Part shown: one piece after another, positions 24,001-29,983 of the stretch
How positions within the stretch are numbered: the first letter of the stretch is position 1
Layout: every line of letters begins with the position of its first letter
Assembly (NCBI GenBank): GCA_964200185.2
Contig: CAXNAD020000095.1
Span: 1-29,983 of the forward strand
Source: Choristocarpus tenellus KU-1152
Lineage: Eukaryota > Phaeophyceae
Length of the DNA: 29,983 nucleotides
Reading direction: 5' to 3'
Notes under the pieces: model-generated
What the model was told of the DNA's origin: nothing
What the model saw: only the letters and a program-made list of their open reading frames with translations
The model's database searches: none
Translations under genes and position numbers: made by a program

Positions 24001-26511
24001 CAAATATCTTCACAACATCATTAGTATAAACAACTGCCCCATTATTGTACTGATCAAAGATTTCTTATCCTCCATAGCAGCCAAGGAGAGACACTCTGCC
24101 TCTTCAAATTGATTAGCAGGGGAGGGGAGGGGGCACACGTGATGTACTCTCTCTTTGTACCTGACGTCCAGTTGATCTGTGTACAGCAGCATGTACAGTC
24201 CCGTATGAGCCAGATCCAAGCACCTCTTTCATGTTCACATCGTATGCCAGCGATATCTAATAGGTGTCACAATACAATAAGAAAGGGGTGGGTAGGGTTG
24301 GTACTAATAATAGGTAAGTCTCACTCTCAACACAGCCGTCAGGTTGTAAAGATCACACAACTCCAAATAACACTTTAATTTTAGTGCGACTTCACACAAA
24401 CTGTAAACCTACCTCCCAATCAATCCCAATATGATACTCAAAGGTCTATGTGGTGGGGTAGTCCTAAACACTATGTAAGTAACCAGTGTAACTAAAGCGG
24501 AGAGTGCTACCATTCTAACATAATAGACTGGATAGATACACCCACTACTATACATGCAGAACTACAAGATTACACATGTTATCTATGCTAATGACATAGC
24601 TGTAATGTAGAAACTGAGAGGACTGGACTACACATTGCATCACTTCTTCATGACACTGTAGCTCAGATCCTAAACAAGGGTGCACCATGAAAAAAACGCT
24701 CTCATTTCCAGTGGTCACATTTGGCCCAAGGAAGAGTCACCTGCAACTTGTCAACCACAATGGTAAACAGACCAAGCAACTAGACAAAAGCAGGAATGCG
24801 AAATCACAAGGCAAAGAACTATTTCCAGTGATCACTCAAGAGCACAGTAGCTGGACATACAAAGTGGTAACGTGGGGATGGTCACCATTAAATATGAATT
24901 GTGATATCAAGGGGTGTGAACCATGGGTAATTGATGCACACCACTAACTGACCACAACTACATGCACGTGCTCACAATCACAGCCCTTGCCTAATATCCT
25001 CAAACAACGACATTTTCCGTAACCCAACCCAAAAGAGGGTCTCCTTATTCAATATCTTGTCAGTTCCTTTTAAACTACAGAGCACATGAATTTCGCCTGA
25101 AAAACACAAAACACAGAGCAATGTTAGAGAACAATTGAATCAAAAACTGCTAAATACATCCACACTACTCCCTTACATGGTCCACCCACCCGCTAGGAAC
25201 AGTGAGGAATAGTACAAACCACTGTCCACAACATGTTTTCCCACCACACCTGTTTCTCCAGGACCATGTCTTGCCGCATATCTGGCGCCAGCCTTTCCCT
25301 CCCTTGCATGTACTCTGCAGTCCTCTTCTGCGCCTTGAGGGTGTGGCTCTCCCACCCATGCTCTGTAATTGATCCCTTCCTCCCCATCTGCAAGCCTCCA
25401 ACCACCCCTTCCTCCCCAACCATTAATCTTTTTATCTTCATCTCAGAGAAGCTGCCACGCCTCATCCTCCCCATGACCATGTCCCCATTATAATGACCAC
25501 CTTGTCCTCTGGGCAGACCAACACTGTGATCATGCCCAGTGGTTTGCCTACCTGAGCTCCTCCCTTTGTGCACCCCATTACCAACTCCAACCTGTTCGAC
25601 TCCCCATGGTCGCTCCCTAAAGTACAGGTGCCTAAGCGTTGCTGTGGCATCTCCAATCAGTGGATCACCAAGCCCAACAGGAGGCCACCCCTCCTCAGTT
25701 CCACAACTAACTTGGTGTTTTTCCCAGTGTACAATGTGACAGGGCTCATCTTCCGCTGCCCCCCCACTCAGTCCCCCAGTTCCACCACCTCCAGCCCCAG
25801 CCCCACAAACAGCATGATCATCCACAGAAACACCAAACCGGCCCCTGTTGGTGTCTAGAGTATCCCAGTACTTATAGCGCTTGTGAGAATGAACTAAGCC
25901 TGACCCTTTGTTTCCCCCACTCCCTGGTTGTGTCCTCGCCAAGGCACTCCCTTTAACCTTCCCTATCCCGGCATGCTGACCAACGGTAATCCCTGATGCA
26001 GTCTTCTTATGCAAGGCCATCGTTAAGGGTGACAATCGCTTATCATTGGGCATCTCACAACTATGACCGTTCTTGCTTGCTTGGGATCTGGTCGGCATAG
26101 AATTTTCCTCGTACGATCTAACCCGAGCACGGCAAGAGTCATCCTCGTAAGGGATGGTACCCAAGCGATCCTCACCCATTAATCGGTTGGGAGAATCCTG
26201 CTAACAAAGGTGCAATAATTGAGAGAGAAATATTCGAATGACTGTGTTTGTAATAAGTACTCGAGTCCTAAGTCTACAACAGCTGGATTTGCAAGACCTA
26301 CCCTACTCTAGCCTGTCACCCACCATTATCCTGTCACCTGGGTCAATGCATTTCCTATCGGAAGTGGCGGATGTTTGTCATCAACAATGTCCATGTGTGA
26401 AGAAAACTAACAAAAGATCCCACTCATCTGTTCATAAACCTCAGGACTCACCCCTGCCGTAGATCCCAATCCTGTCAGAGACGTCTTGATCTTTTCAATA
26501 ATGCGTTCCAT
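21069..26511 (-). CDS. Serine/threonine protein kinase, CAMK-like, with a long Gly-rich N-terminal extension
   Basis: Minus-strand exons 26511-26452, 26200-25250, 24256-24161, 23773-23690, 23191-22784, 22554-22349, 21912-21597, 21209-21069 all join in phase, giving about 753 residues. Start is MERIIEKIKTSLTGLGSTAG. Residues about 20-335 are a low-complexity Gly/Arg/His-rich extension without a known domain. The kinase domain (about 340-690) shows LGSGSYGTV (P-loop), VAIK (ATP Lys), VQREI (helix C Glu), GIVHCDLKPANILL (catalytic loop), KICDFGHARK and GTDGFVAREVL. Then SYGKAADMWSVGTILFKMLS and a CAMK-type end, LRVDAPQALLHEW. Unusual points: HCD replaces HRD, so it is a non-RD kinase. The APE motif is ARE. 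About 65 mostly acidic residues are inserted between the catalytic loop and DFG. The last exon adds LQQLVDEDLPARKIQD and a TGA. The domain should be active because Lys, Glu and both catalytic Asp are present. The frame upstream of ATG 26511 is open to 26772, so a longer N-terminus is possible. Confidence 0.87.
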
Positions 26512-26657
26512 GCTAATCGGCAAGGACCTTTTTCTGAAATTTTGAAGTCCATGAAGCTTGCTGTAGTGACCAGGCCTGGCAAATGATGAAGTCAGCATCA
26601 ATAGGGAACAGAGAAAAGATTCAACAATGGAGAGGCAAGAGGCGGTAGGGTAGACTA

Positions 26658-28181
26658 TCAGATTAGGGGCACACAGTCCCTCCTTTGCAAGCTCCATCCT
26701 GAGCATATGACTGGGTGGGGATACTTCTGATAAGCCAGAGTGGTACCATATCTCCAAAAGAAAGTTGCCCACAAGTCAGTCCTGGTTAGTTGTCGATATG
26801 ACAGAAGATATAGCCATGTGCTGAAAAAATCATGGAAAGGCGTATCAGTCCCCATGGGATTCAAGAAAAAAGCTATGTTCCTCAAAACGTTGCGAGAATG
26901 AAGTCTGAAGGAGCCACCACCTAACTCTAAAGGTCAGAAAACTTGCAGATTGCTGTGTGAAAAGTTCTTGGATAGCACAATTTAAAAGGGGAAAATATGC
27001 CAGGTGAATGTACCCATCCCCCCATAAAAAATATTGAAATAGCACCACTAGCTACAAATGCAAACCATGTTTACTAGATGTCAGCCTCGAAATGATCACC
27101 GAATAAAAGAACTTGACACACATGCCACTATGATTCTTAAATGCTCCACGTTTTTGTAGACAAGAGTAAGTAGTAACCCCTCTTGACCTAGATAGACCTT
27201 TCCTCTTGTGGATAATTTAGACCACTAATATTGTTTCCTTTGCACAATCGAAAGTGAGATCAGCAATGTTCAGAGATGTCCACATACCTGGAGGGTCTTG
27301 CAAGGTTGCAGGTGCATGATTCAAGTCCATAGTGGTTGAAAGCTGGAATATCAAGGGTGAGTGATCTCAAATAAAAGTAAATTTTGTCACTGTGTGCACT
27401 TGCTTTGAAATGGGTTGACCACACACCTTGAATGAAAGTTGCCAGTGAGAGGATTTGTCCTGATTTTGTGTAGTCGTTCCGTCTCATGTTCAGGGACAAT
27501 CTGCCCCTCAAAGAAAGAGTATGCACTATTACCAGCACTATGGCACCGAGAAAAGACAAAAGAGTAGGGTAAAGGAGAATTACAACACCGCATGCAGAAG
27601 GGAGAGGGAATTAGTGGTAACAAAAAAACTTCAAATTGGTAGAGACCACGTACCAAATCTCTCTGAACGCTATTGAGCTACGAGGACCTTCAATATATCA
27701 CACTGTACAGCCAAAGCAATGGCTCTTCCTTGACTATTGACTAGAGAATCAGCATAGAAGGTGCACAATCCTGAGAGATCCACCACCCTCTTGTTCTTAT
27801 CACAACCATTTCCTACTTGAATTGGAGGTACTGCTCCTTTACCTGATCACTACATTCTACGTAAGCCTCAATTTCCACACAAGTGTCTCGAATAACGACC
27901 ATGATGACAATACAATTCTATAGCGGTCAGAAAGGATAAATCCACCGAAAACAAATCTCGTGGCACCAACCTTCAGTAGGACGATACATGTAGACGCTAC
28001 AAGTAGACTATCTCCTAAATAAATATAAGCGCCGATAATCAGTTAACTGCCAGATGGCAACTCAACAAGATATCATGATGCTCAACATCAAACGAATCCA
28101 AAAAAAGCGCTTCCCCACCCACTCACCTTGGAGCATAGTGAAAATTGCCCACGTAAGGGCAAGAGGGCGGCAACCGAGCAT
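26658..28181 (-). CDS. Unidentified protein with signal-peptide-like N-terminus, tentative four-exon model
   Basis: Minus-strand exons 28181-28127, 27842-27688, 27500-27427 and 26820-26658 join with matching phases, giving about 115 residues. Residues 1-20, MLGCRPLALTWAIFTMLQGK, look like a signal peptide or anchor. They are followed by VPPIQVGNGCDKNKRVVDLS, GRAIALAVQCDILK, IVPEHETERLHKIRTNPLTG and, in the last exon, WLYLLSYRQLTRTDLWATFF, before TGA at 26658. An extra exon of the same phase (about 27389-27296, ending at a GTATGT donor) may lie between the third and last. I recognise no family. The stop is about 146 bases upstream of the kinase start on the same strand. The donor GTGAGT at 28126 is strong; the donor GTCCTC at 27687 is weak, and the chain as a whole is inference. 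Confidence 0.4.
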
Positions 28182-29983
28182 AAACTCCCAGGCGGGGAGC
28201 ACGTCCACAGCTATTAGATCCAACTTTTGAGGTATGAAGGAGGAAAGGGGGGACAGATGAGGTCTCAGGAGTCAAAGAAAACACCACAACTGGCGGCATG
28301 TTTTCATTTCATGCCGCTTGAAGTCTCTCTCTTTCCACACAGGAATAGCGGCTTCAGCTCTAGTTCTACATATGATGCAAGATCCATAGCTCACCTGAAG
28401 CGATTGTACCGGCCCTACGCCGTGAAAGTGGGGGCAAGTCGATCTCCATCGCTGGAGGCGGTAGCTTGCTGATAATTGGGGGCATTTGCTCTACCCCACC
28501 TGATGCGTCACAAATGATGTCCAAATGTCCCAGGAATCTCTACCAACGCATGCGGTTCCACTAGTACTGTAGCAACTGCTATTACAAGGAGAGCAGAAGC
28601 CCTCTCTTCAAACTTGATGAACTCTCTCCCAACCACCTTCTCGTCGATGTTAAGGGTATCAACTCAGATCACAATATCCCCACATGCCTCCTTGAACAAT
28701 ATAAAGTGGTAAAGAGGGCATAATAATATTATATAAAGTGGTAAAGTGGTTAAAATGTTCTGAACTAGAGTGGTTAAATCGGGATTTATCCAGATGGTTC
28801 TTGCCCCTTAAAGAGCTATTATATTTCCCACTAGGAATTATTAGGAATCTAGACTTAACTTACAATATTCTAGTGATGGCATATTTCTAGTGAAAGTAGT
28901 TGAAGATAGGAGTAAGACATCCAGATGTTTGAGAAGCCACACCTCAGCGTCTGTCATATACACGTCACACGTGACAACGTCCAGTGGAAATAAAATATAT
29001 TATGGTGGTATCACAAAAAATTAAAATAAAACTTAGAGTTTAATATGGGAGAGAAGAGATCTCTCTGTTTGGATATGAGGCTCGAAAGCACACCCATTAC
29101 GATGGATCTTTTGAGCCTCATAGTTAAAACCTCAACACCTTCACCGTGGAAAGTTTCGGGTGCCTCGGCAAGCAAGAGGAAAGTTTTCTGGATGAACTAG
29201 GTGCGCACGGGGTAGGGGTGAGAGGGAGAGAGGCCGTCTACGACAGATAGTCTCAGTTACAACGTATAGCCCTATCTCGACGTGTTACGCATTTTAAGCT
29301 GGAGACATCAGGGAGATGGGCGAGGAGGGGCTTGTTAGATTCTTGGGATGATTCGCTAGCTCCTCACCCTGTGATGCATGACTATGCTAGGTTGGAGGCA
29401 CAGGAAGTCAGTGGTACAGCATAGCTAGAGTACTAAAATAGTGAAAAGATTGATGCCTTTCACATTTTATGGTAGTTACTTTTTTAGGGATTTTTCTGAC
29501 ATGTGAATAGTTTTCATAGGTATTTCTCTTGACACATCTACAAAATGTCAGAGACCATATTAATAAAAGTATGCGCATGATTGTCATCACTGTTATGATG
29601 AGGAGATGTATAATGATGACTTCAGTTTAATTTGGTACTAAGAAATGGCTGCTTTTATTATTGTTTTCACACTACACTATCCTCACCTGTGATTCAGTAG
29701 TAGTAACTACACAGTTTCTACCTTAAAGTTCTTAATACTTCAAATACTTCAAAGTGTTATACTAGTTAGAAAGTGTGAATCGTGTTATTCTGTGGCGGCG
29801 TGGTTCACTCAGGCAAGGGTGGCGAAGAGAATCACCGGGCAAGACGGACCACACGAGCAACGAACGACGAACCGTGACCGAGGGTACGAGGTTAAGGTTG
29901 GTTAAGTACAAACTTAGGAGTGATGAGCAACATCAAAGATGGGGCTTCATCATCACTCAAGACGTGAGAACAAAGTGGATCTT
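28182..29983. other. Window end: no gene supported
   Basis: A plus-strand frame at 28257-28472 (ATG at 28257, about 71 codons, ending with a basic segment such as HLKRLYRPYAVKVG) starts only about 75 bases from the opposite-strand start at 28181, but has no family match. 28700-28790 carries short direct repeats. The part after 28800 is AT-rich with a more CG-rich final 250 bases. No tRNA, transposase or reverse transcriptase motifs were recognised. Confidence 0.4.
28700..28780. repeat. Short direct repeats (TATAAAGTGGTAAAG, twice, 32 bases apart)
   Basis: Exact 15-base copies at 28700-28714 and 28732-28746. They are followed by two copies of AGTGGTTAAA at about 28745 and 28770. No flanking element could be defined. 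Confidence 0.7.

Overview
This is a nuclear genomic window from an intron-rich eukaryote, most likely a photosynthetic stramenopile (ochrophyte alga). Almost every recognisable protein is split by GT-AG introns of about 130 to 1000 bases, both strands are used, and there are no bacterial operon features. The lineage guess rests mainly on the first large gene: its protein begins with a signal peptide followed directly by a Phe-Leu-Pro after the predicted cleavage site, as in the bipartite plastid presequences of algae with secondary red plastids. All gene models below were spliced by hand from reading frame, splice-site and phase agreement, so exon edges are approximate where stated.

Layout: 63-558 is a broken mariner-type transposase. 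886-6906 (+) is a ten-or-so exon gene for a NYN ribonuclease with two LOTUS/OST-HTH domains and a SAP domain. 9070-10433 (-) is a complete four-exon ATG8 whose protein ends in the reactive glycine. 7885-8623 (-) and 11125-12287 (+) hold exon-like pieces of unidentified genes. 12764-15328 (-) is a nine-exon gene for a probable mitochondrial membrane protein resembling TMEM223. It is divergent from 15523-16412 (+), mitochondrial ribosomal protein bL27m, and the two starts are only about 194 bases apart.

The central part (16413-21000) is gene-poor and decayed: a reading frame interrupted by several stops and a frameshift (16413-17182), a 60-base tandem repeat (17461-17660), two isolated minus-strand last-exon candidates, and a fragment of a LINE-type endonuclease (19883-20056). 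From 21069 to 28181 two minus-strand genes lie head to tail: a CAMK-like serine/threonine kinase of about 753 residues (21069-26511) and, upstream, an unidentified protein with a signal-peptide-like N-terminus (26658-28181). The last 1.8 kb shows only short repeats and no gene I can support.

Functionally the identified genes are housekeeping and organelle-related (plastid RNA processing, autophagy, mitochondrial translation, mitochondrial inner membrane, signalling). I see no multi-gene pathway and no defence or mobile gene cluster. The most unusual single object is the predicted plastid NYN-LOTUS-SAP-LOTUS protein.
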